The notes beneath the pieces were generated by a model. The model had not been told where the DNA came from. It did no database searches and was given only the letters and a program-made list of their open reading frames with translations. The translations under genes were made by a program, and so were the position numbers. 64,000 nucleotides of DNA from Methylotenera sp. (GTDB lineage Bacteria; Pseudomonadota; Gammaproteobacteria; Burkholderiales; Methylophilaceae): NCBI GenBank assembly GCA_009693255.1, contig SHXQ01000001.1, positions 98,511 through 162,510 of the forward strand, in the 5' to 3' direction. This document shows, one piece after another, positions 47,658 through 56,662 of the stretch; the first letter of the stretch is position 1; each line of letters starts with the position of its first letter.

Positions 47658-48290
47658 ATGCTTAAAATCGCTCAAAGTGGTTGGCTAATTTTTCTCGGAA
47701 CTTTAGTTTCTAGCATGAGTTTTTCCGGATCATAAATTGAAGAGCCTTTATCCAATAGCGTGAAAGCCATGATGCAGCGTAGCATTAGCGATAAAGCTGC
47801 GCCTAAATTGATGTTTGCTACGCCAGAAGAAGGTAATCCTGGCTCAGTTAAATGTCTCAGCGCCTCAAACAGCGCATTCCAGATAATGCTTATCGCAAAG
47901 ACTTATTGCGTACTGTGCATTATGAGGCAACCCGCGCCGGCCTAGACCCACAAATGGTATTAGGTAAAGTGGTTTTAAAAAATATGCAGTGTCATCAGCA
48001 GGCGCGCGTGGTTTTATGCAAATTATGCCCTTTTGGACGCGCAGTATTGGCGCAAGTGACCATAATTTATTTCTTTTGCGCACTAATTTACGCTATGGCT
48101 GCACAATTCTAAGGCATTATTTAGACATTAAGCGTGGTGATTTGTATCGAGCCTTGGGCCGTTACAACGGCAGCTTAGGGCAGCCACAGTACCTAACTTG
48201 GTGTTAGCGGCTTGGCATAAACATTGGAATTATCTGCCAAAAAATGGCAATTACACGCTAAAAAGGAATAATAGCGATCCAGAAATTTAA
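47658..48290 (+). pseudogene. Broken lytic transglycosylase (SLT domain)
   Basis: A leader (MLKIAQSGWLIFLGTLVSS) stops at TAA after about 25 codons. Other frames then give RYRKDLLRTVHYEATRAGLDPQMVLG-like text (AYRKDLLRTVHYEATRAG), then SGFKKYAVSSAGARGFMQIMPFW, LFLLRTNLRYGCTILRHYL, RGDLYRALGRYNGSLG and a tail ending at TAA 48288. These are the SLT/Slt70-like motifs in correct order. Between MVLG and SGFKKYA about 13 bases are missing relative to LIQVES-type relatives, which removes the catalytic Glu and shifts the frame. At least three lesions are visible. Confidence 0.85.
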
Positions 48291-48372
48291 AATATCTCAC
48301 TAAAAATACATATAAAAACAGTTGGTTATCTATCTTATCTGCCTTTTTCATGGCGATGTGCGTTAAAAAAAG

Positions 48373-48388
48373 TTTACATTTCTGTAAA
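48373..48388. promoter_or_regulatory. Palindrome TTTACA-N4-TGTAAA upstream of the DUF1097 gene
   Basis: Perfect 6-base arms tttaca and tgtaaa with spacer tttc. The 5-4-5 core TTACA-N4-TGTAA recurs exactly upstream of the cytochrome oxidase operon at 56663. It may be an operator for a dimeric regulator. It lies 122 bp upstream of the gene start. Confidence 0.45.
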
Positions 48389-48425
48389 AATCGTTCAGTA
48401 TTCCCATAGCGTTTTTATGGCGGGG

Positions 48426-48437
48426 TAACTTAAGTTA
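48426..48437. promoter_or_regulatory. 12-bp palindrome taacttaagtta upstream of the DUF1097 gene
   Basis: A perfect 12-base palindrome without spacer, 73 bp before the ATG and framed by gcggg and cccgc. It could be a second operator or part of an mRNA leader hairpin. Confidence 0.3.
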
Positions 48438-48509
48438 AAAAAATCCCGCATATACCGCCGATGTTCGCATGAACTTGCTATCCATTTATAATAATTAGGA
48501 GAATTAAGT

Positions 48510-49013
48510 ATGTCGAAATTAACTGCACTTGCATTAAGTATTGCTGTTTTAGGTGGTGTGTGGGCATTTTTAGCGTTAGACCCACTCGCTGGTGTAGCAT
48601 TGGTATGGGTTGGTTTTATTGCATGGGGTTGCTATTTCCATACGGGTGGAGATGATGCTGCGTTGCAAAAAACAATCGCTGGTATGACTTTCGGTGCTGT
48701 TATGGCTGGTGTTGCATTGTACTTAGTAAGCTCTGGCACCTTAGCTGGTTTAGGCGCTTTAGCCGCACCAGTGATTATTGCAGTCACAGTGTTCCCATTA
48801 GTTATTGTGTCAGGTACGAATTTGCTTTCAGTGGTGCCAGCTAATGTGTACGGTTATGCAGCTACAGCTGGTCTAGGTTTAACAGCTGGTACAGCAGGTA
48901 ATACAGTAGCAATGGACTTAACAAACCCAGTGATACTAGTAGCAATATCAGTAGTTATCGGTGCATTGTTCGGTATGGCTTCAGGGAAACTTGCAGGGAT
49001 GTTAGGCAAATAA
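48510..49013 (+). CDS. DUF1097 family inner-membrane protein
   Basis: This 167-residue, very hydrophobic protein has about five helices. MSKLTALALSIAVLGGVWAFLAL and VWVGFIAWGCYFHTGGDDAALQKTIAG match the DUF1097 (YcdZ-like) family. The transport or structural role is unknown. It has a strong aggag ribosome site 7 bp from the ATG, smooth codon use and its own strong terminator, suggesting a highly expressed single-gene unit. The 220-bp leader has several palindromes. Confidence 0.78.
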   Translation: MSKLTALALSIAVLGGVWAFLALDPLAGVALVWVGFIAWGCYFHTGGDDAALQKTIAGMTFGAVMAGVALYLVSSGTLAGLGALAAPVIIAVTVFPLVIVSGTNLLSVVPANVYGYAATAGLGLTAGTAGNTVAMDLTNPVILVAISVVIGALFGMASGKLAGMLGK

Positions 49014-49039
49014 TTTCCACTTAAATTAATTATTAAGTT

Positions 49040-49067
49040 AAAAAAACCGCCTACGGGCGGTTTTTTT
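49040..49067. terminator. Bidirectional terminator after the DUF1097 gene
   Basis: aaaaaaaccgcc / ggcggttttttt with a 4-nt loop, A-tract on one side and T-tract on the other. It serves the DUF1097 gene and the converging secreted-protein gene. Confidence 0.95.
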
Positions 49068-49098
49068 ATTTTCTAAAGCGTTAATGTTGAAGATTAAC

Positions 49099-49983
49099 TC
49101 AATTAAATGCACCACTTGAGAGTACTTTAAAGCCATAATAGGTGCCAAACTCACCCTCGGATTCGTTATAGACAAACATCATGTCATTGGCATAACCAGC
49201 GCCATTATGATGGTTATGTGAGCGTAATTTTAATTCTTTCGGTAACTCACTTTTACCGACATACTTGCCACTTAAATCAAAGATTAATACCGCTTTGTGA
49301 TCAATATCAAGTAATGCAAGTTCCTCTCCTTTTACGCCACTGTAAGCTACAAAGTAATCGCTGACATCATCAAAAGCAGCACCGGCTTTAGTCAAGTCTA
49401 AGTCAATTTCACTCACTTGTTCGCGTAATTTCAAGTCAACGACCAAGACTTTATTACTGCGCCCTTGTTTTGCATAATACTGATTAGTTTCTGCGTTGTA
49501 GCTAGGCATCGTATTCGCGTCACCAAATGCAGGGTTAAAGCCAAACACATCGGTAGAGCTCTCTTTCAGCTCACCAGTTTCTGCCAGGTCAATAGAAAAT
49601 ATACCGGTGTTGGGTGAAAAGCCACCGAAGCTAGAAATGTTATAGGTAATCGTTTCTAATTTATGGCTGTTGTTGTTGTAATAAATGGATCGATTATCGT
49701 AACCTGAGCGAGAAGAGTTAACATATTTGCCTTCATTATCGTAGGCATGAATAAGCGATTTAGAAATAGGGGCTTCAAACTCACTGCCCATTGGCGCTAA
49801 GCCGCCATCGGCAATGTAATAATGTTTTAAACTGGCAATGTGTGCCACGGTCATGGGGCGGGTGCTGGGTTTTTGAGCCAACGGGATTTTAATCCCGACT
49901 TGCGCAGAGGCTAAAATTTCCGCTTGCGCCACTTGACATGTAGCAGTGAGGGCTAGGGACAATAATACGGTTGAAATACGCAT
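49099..49983 (-). CDS. Secreted protein of unknown function, possible beta-propeller
   Basis: The 294 residues have a clear signal peptide (MRISTVLLSLALTATCQVAQA). I do not recognise a family. The mature part has repeated strand-rich segments such as YYIADGGLAPMG, HAYDNEGKYVNSSRSGYDNRSIYYN, TGIFSIDLAETGEL, NKVLVVDLKLREQVSEIDLDL and AVLIFDLSGKYVGKSELP, which read like the blades of a small propeller or lactonase-like protein. It is a single-gene unit between a terminator and the queA end, probably periplasmic. Confidence 0.75.
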   Translation of the reverse strand: MRISTVLLSLALTATCQVAQAEILASAQVGIKIPLAQKPSTRPMTVAHIASLKHYYIADGGLAPMGSEFEAPISKSLIHAYDNEGKYVNSSRSGYDNRSIYYNNNSHKLETITYNISSFGGFSPNTGIFSIDLAETGELKESSTDVFGFNPAFGDANTMPSYNAETNQYYAKQGRSNKVLVVDLKLREQVSEIDLDLTKAGAAFDDVSDYFVAYSGVKGEELALLDIDHKAVLIFDLSGKYVGKSELPKELKLRSHNHHNGAGYANDMMFVYNESEGEFGTYYGFKVLSSGAFN

Positions 49984-50086
49984 AATAATTCTTTCTTCTT
50001 AAGGAGTTGTTAGTATAGCGAGGTTTTAATCATGCTTCATGATTTTTAATCATACTGAGTTTAGTCAATAACTAGTCTATATTCGT

Positions 50087-51142
50087 TCAACTGATATTCA
50101 GCTGCGTCTCAATCAACATAGCATCGCCATAACTAAAAAATCGATACTGCTGTGCGATGGCATGTGCGTAAGCCGCTTTAATATTCCCCATGCCAGCAAA
50201 TGCGGACACTAACATGAGTAGCGTACTTTTAGGTAAATGAAAGTTGGTCAATAAGCGATCCACCACTTTAAAGTGGCTGCCAGGGGTGATAAATATATCT
50301 GTCTCACTGTTCCCCGCTTGTAAAACACCATCAGGGTTCGACATGCTGACGCGTGCAGCACTTTCTAAGGCGCGCAATGCAGTGGTGCCTATCGCGGTGA
50401 CTTTGCCGCCATGGGCTTTAGTCTCGGCAATGAGGTCTATGGTTGTTTGTGAAATGCTGTAAAGCTCGCTATGCATTTTATGCTCATGAATATTTTCAAC
50501 GCGTACAGGTTGGAACGTGCCGGCGCCCACATGTAAGGTAACGTAGGCAATATTAATACCTTTTTGTTTTAGCGTGTCTAGCATGAGTTCGTTAAAGTGT
50601 AGGCCAGCCGTGGGGGCAGCTACTGCGCCCAGATGTTTGCTAAACACTGTTTGATAGCGCGCTTCGTCTTCACTCGTCGCTTCATGGGTAATGTAGGGGG
50701 GTAAGGGCAATGCGCCATGTTGCTCAAGTAAATCTAGCACAGCAGTTTCACTTAAAAAATTCAACTCAAATAAATCGCCATGACGTGCTGTCACTTCCAC
50801 ATCAAAAGCACCTGACAGCCTCATTAAGCCACCCACTTTTGGGGCGCGTGAGGCGCGCACGTGTGCGTAAGCAGTATGTTGGTTAATGACACGCTCTATT
50901 AAGATTTCAACGCTACCGCCAGAATGCTTGTGGCCAAACAAACGTGCCTTAATCACCCGTGTGTCGTTAAATATGACTAAGTCCCCAGTTTGTAAGTAGC
51001 TGGGTAAATCTAAAAAAAGCTGATCACTCAAGCTGCCATCAGCGCCGTTAAGATGCAGCATACGGCTTGCAGTTCTGTCGGAAGTGGGGTGTTGAGCAAT
51101 TAATTCGCTAGGCAAATAAAAATCGAAATCTTCTGTACGCAT
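50087..51142 (-). CDS. queA: S-adenosylmethionine:tRNA ribosyltransferase-isomerase
   Basis: This 351-residue protein begins [18 protein letters not shown] and has [36 protein letters not shown] and [14 protein letters not shown]-like [18 protein letters not shown], all QueA motifs. It transfers the ribosyl part of AdoMet to preQ1 in tRNA, making epoxyqueuosine. It is divergent from tRNA-Leu. Confidence 0.97.
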   Translation of the reverse strand: MRTEDFDFYLPSELIAQHPTSDRTASRMLHLNGADGSLSDQLFLDLPSYLQTGDLVIFNDTRVIKARLFGHKHSGGSVEILIERVINQHTAYAHVRASRAPKVGGLMRLSGAFDVEVTARHGDLFELNFLSETAVLDLLEQHGALPLPPYITHEATSEDEARYQTVFSKHLGAVAAPTAGLHFNELMLDTLKQKGINIAYVTLHVGAGTFQPVRVENIHEHKMHSELYSISQTTIDLIAETKAHGGKVTAIGTTALRALESAARVSMSNPDGVLQAGNSETDIFITPGSHFKVVDRLLTNFHLPKSTLLMLVSAFAGMGNIKAAYAHAIAQQYRFFSYGDAMLIETQLNIS

Positions 51143-51205
51143 AATTCTCAGAGCTTGTTATAATAGCGGAATCGCAAATTATACAGTAATGTATTTTTCA
51201 AATAT

Positions 51206-51292
51206 GCCGGGATGGCGGAATTGGTAGACGCACGGGACTCAAAATCCCGCGCTGGCAACAGCGTGGGGGTTCGATTCCCCCTCCCGGCACCA
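51206..51292 (+). tRNA. tRNA-Leu (anticodon CAA), CCA encoded
   Basis: Acceptor gccggga pairs with tcccggc, discriminator A, then encoded CCA. The anticodon stem cggga/tcccg frames the loop ctcaaaa, giving anticodon CAA (reads UUG). The long variable arm gctggcaacagc marks a class II tRNA, and the T arm ggggg-ttcgatt-ccccc is perfect. A terminator follows. Confidence 0.97.
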
Positions 51293-51301
51293 ATAAAATC
51301 A

Positions 51302-51331
51302 ATGGCTTACATAAAGTAAGTCATTTTTTTG
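51302..51331 (+). terminator. Terminator of tRNA-Leu
   Basis: atggcttac and gtaagtcat form a 9-bp stem (one G-U pair) with a 5-nt loop, followed by seven Ts. Confidence 0.85.
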
Positions 51332-51436
51332 CCTATTTTTTGCGGAGGGCACAAGAGGTAATATTCGGCGCTCTTGTTAGTGGCAAAGTAAATACTTAAA
51401 TAGTCGTAGAATGCACAGGCTTAGGATGCTATGCGC

Positions 51437-53080
51437 TTACTGATGAGGTGAAGCTGGCATTGCCGTCGCATGCGCGGCATCTAAATTTTTATTTTCCAGT
51501 AAAAGGGGCTGCGCTAGATGGGCGCCATGAAATTCGTGGCATGACATGCAGCCACTGGCGATACGTTTGGATTTTGGACTGTTGCCAGAGTGGCATCTTA
51601 AGCAGGACTTTCTATCAGGCATAGCAACGTCTGCGCTCGTTTCAGATTTTTCTACTTGGTGGCAGGACTTGCATTGTTGTGTGCGATGCGATGCGTGATT
51701 GAAGCGTGCTTTGCTAAACCAATCCTGATTGATGTTGAGCGGCATGACGCGCCACGACAAGGCACTTTCTTGTGTAGGGATTTCATGGCAATAGGCACAG
51801 CCATCCGACTTTAACGATGCTGAGTACTGTTTGAATTTCTTTGGCGCTTGGACCTGCAGTGCGCTAATAACATTCTGCTCTGAGCCATGAGGCACAGTTA
51901 TTACTGCCTTGGCTGGACCAACCTGCAACTGTTTGGTGTGACACAGCAAGCAGTCTCGCTGGTAGGATACAGGCTTAAAGCGCATTTCTTTGCCTTCCTG
52001 TTGGTGGCAGTTAGTGCATGACAACTCGCGTACATCCCAGATTCCATTGGGCCCTTGCACTAGACCGACATGCTGGGAGTGGGGGAATTTTAGACCAGAT
52101 TTTTCAATCAAACGTGCTGTCTCAGCTTGCGGGATACGTTCGATATCTCCCCCCGTGCCATCTTTAGTGCGGCCCGTCTTGAATGTTAACTTGAAGTCTG
52201 GATGGTCACGATCAAAATCTTTAACATTAGGCAGTAAAGTTGTCGGACTGATAGACTTAATGTCGCCGTGACATTTGACGCACGTGCCGTTATCTTGCCG
52301 CGTGAGTGGGTAGGGCGCCTTATGCTCGCGATGACATTCAGCACAACGGACCCCGTCGGAAAATAGATGGGTAGATGTAAAGACACTTTTTTGTAAAGCG
52401 GGATTAGCAATGTGCGGTGCAGTGTCGCGATGGCAATTGACGCAGGCTTTGTTAGAAACTTTACGCGTTAACACTTCATGGCAGTTAAAACATTGTGCGC
52501 CAAAATGTAGGTGTGAATTGGAAATGTGACCTGGGCTCCATACGCGGTCAAAGCCAAAAGGCAATTGTGCCATAGCTTTTTGTAGTGGGGGAGCCAAGTT
52601 TTGCGCCAATGGCAATGCAAGGAAAATCAGCGCAATGAAGGCCGCCATCCATAGTGAAGCCCGTCGTTTGAAGCTTGAAGCGCCGCGTAGTGGTTCGTGA
52701 GTGCGCGACTTTAAATCTTGAAAATCATCGGGTAGGCGTTGTACCAATAGTAGAGAGATTGTTAGGTTGACATCGGGCGGTGCTGGCTCTACTTTCAATT
52801 GATAAGGACCAATGGTCACCAACTTACCGTGTGTCAGTTCAATGTTTTGCAGCACGCTACCATCTACCGCAAGTTCGCCGTTTACCGCAACCAGATGTAT
52901 CTGCCCACCATCCAATCTTTTGATTACCGCATGATGCATGGCTAGACGCGGATCAGGTAGATGTATGGTGCACTCTGCGCCGCGACCAATGGTAATTTCT
53001 TCTGCCGTGAGCGTGCGATAGCTGCGCGCTAAAACGCCGCGAGCATTATGAGAAATCTTGATTAAAAGACAATTAATCAT
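51437..53080 (-). CDS. FHA domain-membrane helix-decaheme cytochrome c protein
   Basis: The protein has 547 residues. Residues about 7-97 form an FHA domain (ITIGRGAECTIHLPDPRLAMHH, VNGELAVDGS); the Gly-Arg, His and Asn-Gly are present, but the Ser of the usual SxxH is Ala (AMHH). A helix at about 143-163 after KRR places FHA in the cytoplasm and the rest in the periplasm. Ten CxxCH heme sites lie between about 197 and 515 (CFNCH, CVNCH, CAECH, CVKCH, CTNCH, CLLCH, CAYCH, CKSCH, CLRCH, CMSCH), in a cytochrome c3/c7-like context. It is the third gene of the operon with the cytochrome b-like and FAD/cNMP/Fe-S proteins. It would accept electrons at the outer face. Confidence 0.88.
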   Translation of the reverse strand: MINCLLIKISHNARGVLARSYRTLTAEEITIGRGAECTIHLPDPRLAMHHAVIKRLDGGQIHLVAVNGELAVDGSVLQNIELTHGKLVTIGPYQLKVEPAPPDVNLTISLLLVQRLPDDFQDLKSRTHEPLRGASSFKRRASLWMAAFIALIFLALPLAQNLAPPLQKAMAQLPFGFDRVWSPGHISNSHLHFGAQCFNCHEVLTRKVSNKACVNCHRDTAPHIANPALQKSVFTSTHLFSDGVRCAECHREHKAPYPLTRQDNGTCVKCHGDIKSISPTTLLPNVKDFDRDHPDFKLTFKTGRTKDGTGGDIERIPQAETARLIEKSGLKFPHSQHVGLVQGPNGIWDVRELSCTNCHQQEGKEMRFKPVSYQRDCLLCHTKQLQVGPAKAVITVPHGSEQNVISALQVQAPKKFKQYSASLKSDGCAYCHEIPTQESALSWRVMPLNINQDWFSKARFNHASHRTQQCKSCHQVEKSETSADVAMPDRKSCLRCHSGNSPKSKRIASGCMSCHEFHGAHLAQPLLLENKNLDAAHATAMPASPHQ

Positions 53081-53096
53081 AAAGATACTTTATCAG

Positions 53097-53927
53097 TTAC
53101 CAATAAAAAAATATGGCAATAACATGTGCCACCATTGCTGTTAGCAATGCGACAGTGAAGGGGACGTGAAAATATAACCAGAAACCCATCCTAGCGCGGA
53201 ACATTAAATCCTGTCTTGCCCGTTTAACCAGGGACTCACGTCTCACCATGATGGAATAAAGATCACGGTATAATTTCCGTTGTTCGAGGGATAGTTCGCC
53301 ACCCAATACCGTTAGTTGTCGCACGACCGTTGCGGATGGACAATCCGGTTGAAATCCTCTAAGTTGCTCTAGCAAGCTAACACCGATAGAAGTTTCGCGA
53401 CAGGCGCGCGTTACGATGTTATTAATGTCATCGGGCATCATTAATGCAATTTGGCGTGCCAACTTATCGGTTTCTGCAATACGTAATAACAATCCATCCA
53501 AGCTATCTTCACCCATGTTTTCTGTCATGAGGCGCGGATAAATCATGTAAGCATAATTACCGAAAAAACCGCTAGTGACCACTATCAATAAAAGACCATA
53601 AGTGAGGCTGTGAATATTGAGGCCAAAATGGAATCCGCTATGTAGTGTCGCTATGACGGTCATAGCGGTACCCAGATAAATATGCGCAGATAACCAGCCC
53701 TGCGTGTTGCCGCGACTGCGGTAGCGTCGTTTGCGTATGCCGTACCAAGCCATCCAAAATACCATTGCCGCAGACAGCGTACCAAGACCATAACCTAGCC
53801 AGCTTCCACCGTAGTGACCGACCGCTGGTTCAAACAGCAGGAAGGCTAAAAGAGCGATGAGTATGACGATGACAGCTAATTTAAAGTAGCGGTAGTTCTT
53901 GTAGTCAAAAATATTGCTATGCTGCAT
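53097..53927 (-). CDS. Cytochrome b-like membrane protein of the redox cluster
   Basis: The 276 residues have about five membrane helices (14-33, 42-63, 79-100, 105-130, 248-275) and a cytoplasmic-looking loop of about 115 residues between the fourth and fifth. Histidines at 82, 96 and 100 in helix three (LSAHIYLGTAM, ATLHSGFHFG) and 254 and 268 in helix five (YFHVPF, VAHVIAIFF) are placed to bind one or two b hemes, as in ferric-reductase or b561-type proteins. It lies 13 bp after the 838-residue gene and 16 bp before the FHA-cytochrome gene. It is the probable membrane bridge between cytoplasmic Fe-S clusters and periplasmic c hemes. The family name is not certain. Confidence 0.75.
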   Translation of the reverse strand: MQHSNIFDYKNYRYFKLAVIVILIALLAFLLFEPAVGHYGGSWLGYGLGTLSAAMVFWMAWYGIRKRRYRSRGNTQGWLSAHIYLGTAMTVIATLHSGFHFGLNIHSLTYGLLLIVVTSGFFGNYAYMIYPRLMTENMGEDSLDGLLLRIAETDKLARQIALMMPDDINNIVTRACRETSIGVSLLEQLRGFQPDCPSATVVRQLTVLGGELSLEQRKLYRDLYSIMVRRESLVKRARQDLMFRARMGFWLYFHVPFTVALLTAMVAHVIAIFFYW

Positions 53928-53940
53928 CTGGTTATTCTCT

Positions 53941-56457
53941 CTAATTTCCGTCTGAACCTAGTAAAGTGGCTTCGCCAGAGGTGCCGCCAGCATAGCTGAG
54001 TAACTCCTCTGGTTTAACGCGCAACGCCGCCCCTACTGGACAAGCGCGGACGCATACCGGACCATCGACAATATCTTTGCACATGTCACACTTCACCGCC
54101 ACTTTAGGTCCATCAACGACAGCTAAAGATTTAGGCTTAATACCAAGTAGCATCTGCCACAGGCTAGGTTCAGGCTGATCATGGATTACTGCCATTTGAA
54201 TCACATCGTAAGGGCAATTTACTTGGCAGTTACCACAACCGATGCAGCTGTCATCAATGTACACTTCACCATGTGGTGCGCGATGAATCGCGTCGGGTGG
54301 GCAATCTTTCATGCAGTGGGGATGTTCGCAGTGGCGGCAAGATGTGGGTACGCGAATATTTGCAAAAATCGGACCAGCATCCCGATCTAGTCGAGTTGCG
54401 CCACCATGCGTGTCGGCACAAGCCTGTTCGCAGTGATTGCAACGCACACATAACGACTCGTCGATGAGCAATACGTCGGTCGCTTCGCCTACCCCTTGTT
54501 GAATTAAGAAAGAAATTAGATTGGATGGGGTGGATTGCGTTGCGATAGAAGCCTTGCTATCAAAAGCCGTCTCCAGTTGCTGACGATTTTCCTGATCTTG
54601 CAAGTGTTGCAGGTAGCGCGCATCGAGTTCACCGCGAATTTCAGGATTGCGCGCAATGATGTCTCGCATACGCCCAGCTTCGATTAACACAGCGTCCGTC
54701 GCAATGGCGGCGCGAACCGTCGCATAGCGTGGCTCGCCAGAAACCAGTGACATTTCGCCTACATAATGGCCAGCCGCCACATAAAGTAGTACAACTTCTC
54801 TGCCGCCTATCAGGCGTGAAACGGTGACTGAGCCACTTTGAATTAAATATAGACCGTCTGCCTCATCCCCTTCATGAAATAGCTCTTCGCCAGCCGCATA
54901 GCTTTTGAGTGTGGCGTTATTAGCAACGTCATTAAGATCTTCTTCGCTTAGCGATAGGCCAATGCAGAGATGCACAATTGTCTTAATCGCGACTTCATTG
55001 AGTATGCGGCGCATAGACTGCACTGAATCAATGAGCTTTTGCATGACACGCCTAGGGGTTTCTATCAGCACGCACGGCGCACTAGCGCGAACCGTGCCAG
55101 CTCGGCGTCGGCCTGACACCAGCGCCAACTCGCCAAAAAATTCACCAGCTTTGAGTGTGGCATCTGGCGCACCATCATCATCAATCAGAACATCCAGCTC
55201 GCCTTCAATAATTAAGTAAAATGTGGTGCTGTAATCATTTCTTTTGAAAATGACATCACCTGCTTTCGCTAGTAATATATTACTTTCCAGCACCAGTTCT
55301 CGTAGCTGTAAGGTGTTAAGCATCGCCAGTAAGGGCACACTTTTACGAATTTTTTCTAATACATCCTCAACGCCACGGTCTGAGCAGAAGTTTGCAAATT
55401 TCTCACGCAATAGCGCGTTATCGGCGGGTTCAACAGGGTTGCCTAGTATGTATTCAATGACTTCGTAACCCTGATTGATGCCCTGCTTAATCAGCGGGTA
55501 ACCAGCCAACGCGCCAATGATATAAAGGCTGGGGACACTTGATTCGTAATGTGCGGACAGTTGAGGGAGTGCCTCTAGATCCGGGGCTGAGAAGCCGATG
55601 CCAAAGCTTTCTAGTTGCGCGCGTGATGGCAGTGCGCCAAGTCGCGCAATGACTCGATGGCACGGAATGCGTTCAACACCATTCGGCGTACTAGCAAACA
55701 CGGTAATTGGAAATTCGCCTGTGCTATTCTGTTCAATAGATTGTGGTTTGGTTTCTAGTAGCCAGTCCAGCACACCCTTCATGTGGGCATCGGTTAATTG
55801 GCTTAAATTGCTGTCCTTACAATTACTGAAGTCTTCAGCGCGGTTTAATATAATGACTTGGTTGCGACCGGTCAGCGCCAGCGCATTTTCGACGCCGCTA
55901 TCGCCGCCACCGATGACCACGATAGTCTCTTCTTGGTAGGCTTGTGGGTCATCGAGTTGATATTGAATTTGAGGTAAGTCGCCGCCAGGAATGTCCAGTT
56001 TTCGCAAATTGCCTTGCACACCAACGGCGAGTACCACATGATCAGCGCTTAATAGGCTGCCATCCGCCAGTTCCACTTCAAGTGACTTTGTGTTGCGGCG
56101 CAAACCTACAACCTTAGCGCCGTAGCGCACATTAACACGATATTCGGCTATCGTTTTTTCCCAAGTATCAAGCACGGTTTCACGTAGGGCGGCAGTAAAT
56201 GGTAGTGGACTGCGAAGCGGCAAGCCTCGTGGTTCAGCCATGACCAGCTTGCCTCGCTGATAATTTCGAATAGTGTTTGCGGGCGCCTCTTCGGCCTCTA
56301 GCAGTAAGTAGGAAACATTTTGCTCGGTGGCATGTACGGCAGCAGATAGCCCGCTGGGTCCGGCGCCTATAATAATGAGCTTGAAATGTTTTGGTGTGAC
56401 AATTCCAGTCTTACTGCTAGTTTTTTGCACTATATTCGGCGCTAGAGTTGTTACCAT
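53941..56457 (-). CDS. Fusion: FAD/NAD(P) oxidoreductase, two cNMP-binding domains, four-cluster ferredoxin
   Basis: The protein has 838 residues, four modules. Residues about 25-345: thioredoxin-reductase-like flavoprotein with FAD loop IIGAGPSGLSAA and NAD(P) loop VVIGGGDSGVENAL, lacking the CxxC disulfide. About 385-480 and 500-605: two cyclic-nucleotide-binding domains with phosphate cassettes FGELALVSGRRRAGT and VGEMSLVSGEPRYAT. About 670-810: sixteen cysteines in DmsB/HybA-like order (CVRCNHCEQAC, CRHCEHPHCMKDCP, CIGCGNCQVNCP, CDMCK...CVRACP) for four 4Fe-4S clusters. There is no export signal. It would take electrons from NAD(P)H to the Fe-S wire under cyclic-nucleotide control and pass them to the cytochrome b-like partner. 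It is the first gene of the operon, divergent from the oxidase genes. Confidence 0.88.
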   Translation of the reverse strand: MVTTLAPNIVQKTSSKTGIVTPKHFKLIIIGAGPSGLSAAVHATEQNVSYLLLEAEEAPANTIRNYQRGKLVMAEPRGLPLRSPLPFTAALRETVLDTWEKTIAEYRVNVRYGAKVVGLRRNTKSLEVELADGSLLSADHVVLAVGVQGNLRKLDIPGGDLPQIQYQLDDPQAYQEETIVVIGGGDSGVENALALTGRNQVIILNRAEDFSNCKDSNLSQLTDAHMKGVLDWLLETKPQSIEQNSTGEFPITVFASTPNGVERIPCHRVIARLGALPSRAQLESFGIGFSAPDLEALPQLSAHYESSVPSLYIIGALAGYPLIKQGINQGYEVIEYILGNPVEPADNALLREKFANFCSDRGVEDVLEKIRKSVPLLAMLNTLQLRELVLESNILLAKAGDVIFKRNDYSTTFYLIIEGELDVLIDDDGAPDATLKAGEFFGELALVSGRRRAGTVRASAPCVLIETPRRVMQKLIDSVQSMRRILNEVAIKTIVHLCIGLSLSEEDLNDVANNATLKSYAAGEELFHEGDEADGLYLIQSGSVTVSRLIGGREVVLLYVAAGHYVGEMSLVSGEPRYATVRAAIATDAVLIEAGRMRDIIARNPEIRGELDARYLQHLQDQENRQQLETAFDSKASIATQSTPSNLISFLIQQGVGEATDVLLIDESLCVRCNHCEQACADTHGGATRLDRDAGPIFANIRVPTSCRHCEHPHCMKDCPPDAIHRAPHGEVYIDDSCIGCGNCQVNCPYDVIQMAVIHDQPEPSLWQMLLGIKPKSLAVVDGPKVAVKCDMCKDIVDGPVCVRACPVGAALRVKPEELLSYAGGTSGEATLLGSDGN

Positions 56458-56662
56458 AAGGTGAATTTTCTGTGGTGTAAATCATGGGGCTGGCCATAAA
56501 TATTTTACGTCTAGGCCTAATCAAGCGGCTTGACATTAAACCTGCCAGCAAAAAACTCTCGCCTTTTCTAATGGCAACAATAGTGGCACATTCATCCCTA
56601 TAAGTCAAAACTAGACTTTAGTTTACAGACCAAATTTTTTGCCGACTAAACTCGTTTGATGG

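Noticed and set aside
48464-48492. ttcgca-N17-tataat as promoter of the DUF1097 gene
   Set aside because: Transcription would begin within the ribosome-binding site, leaving no usable leader.
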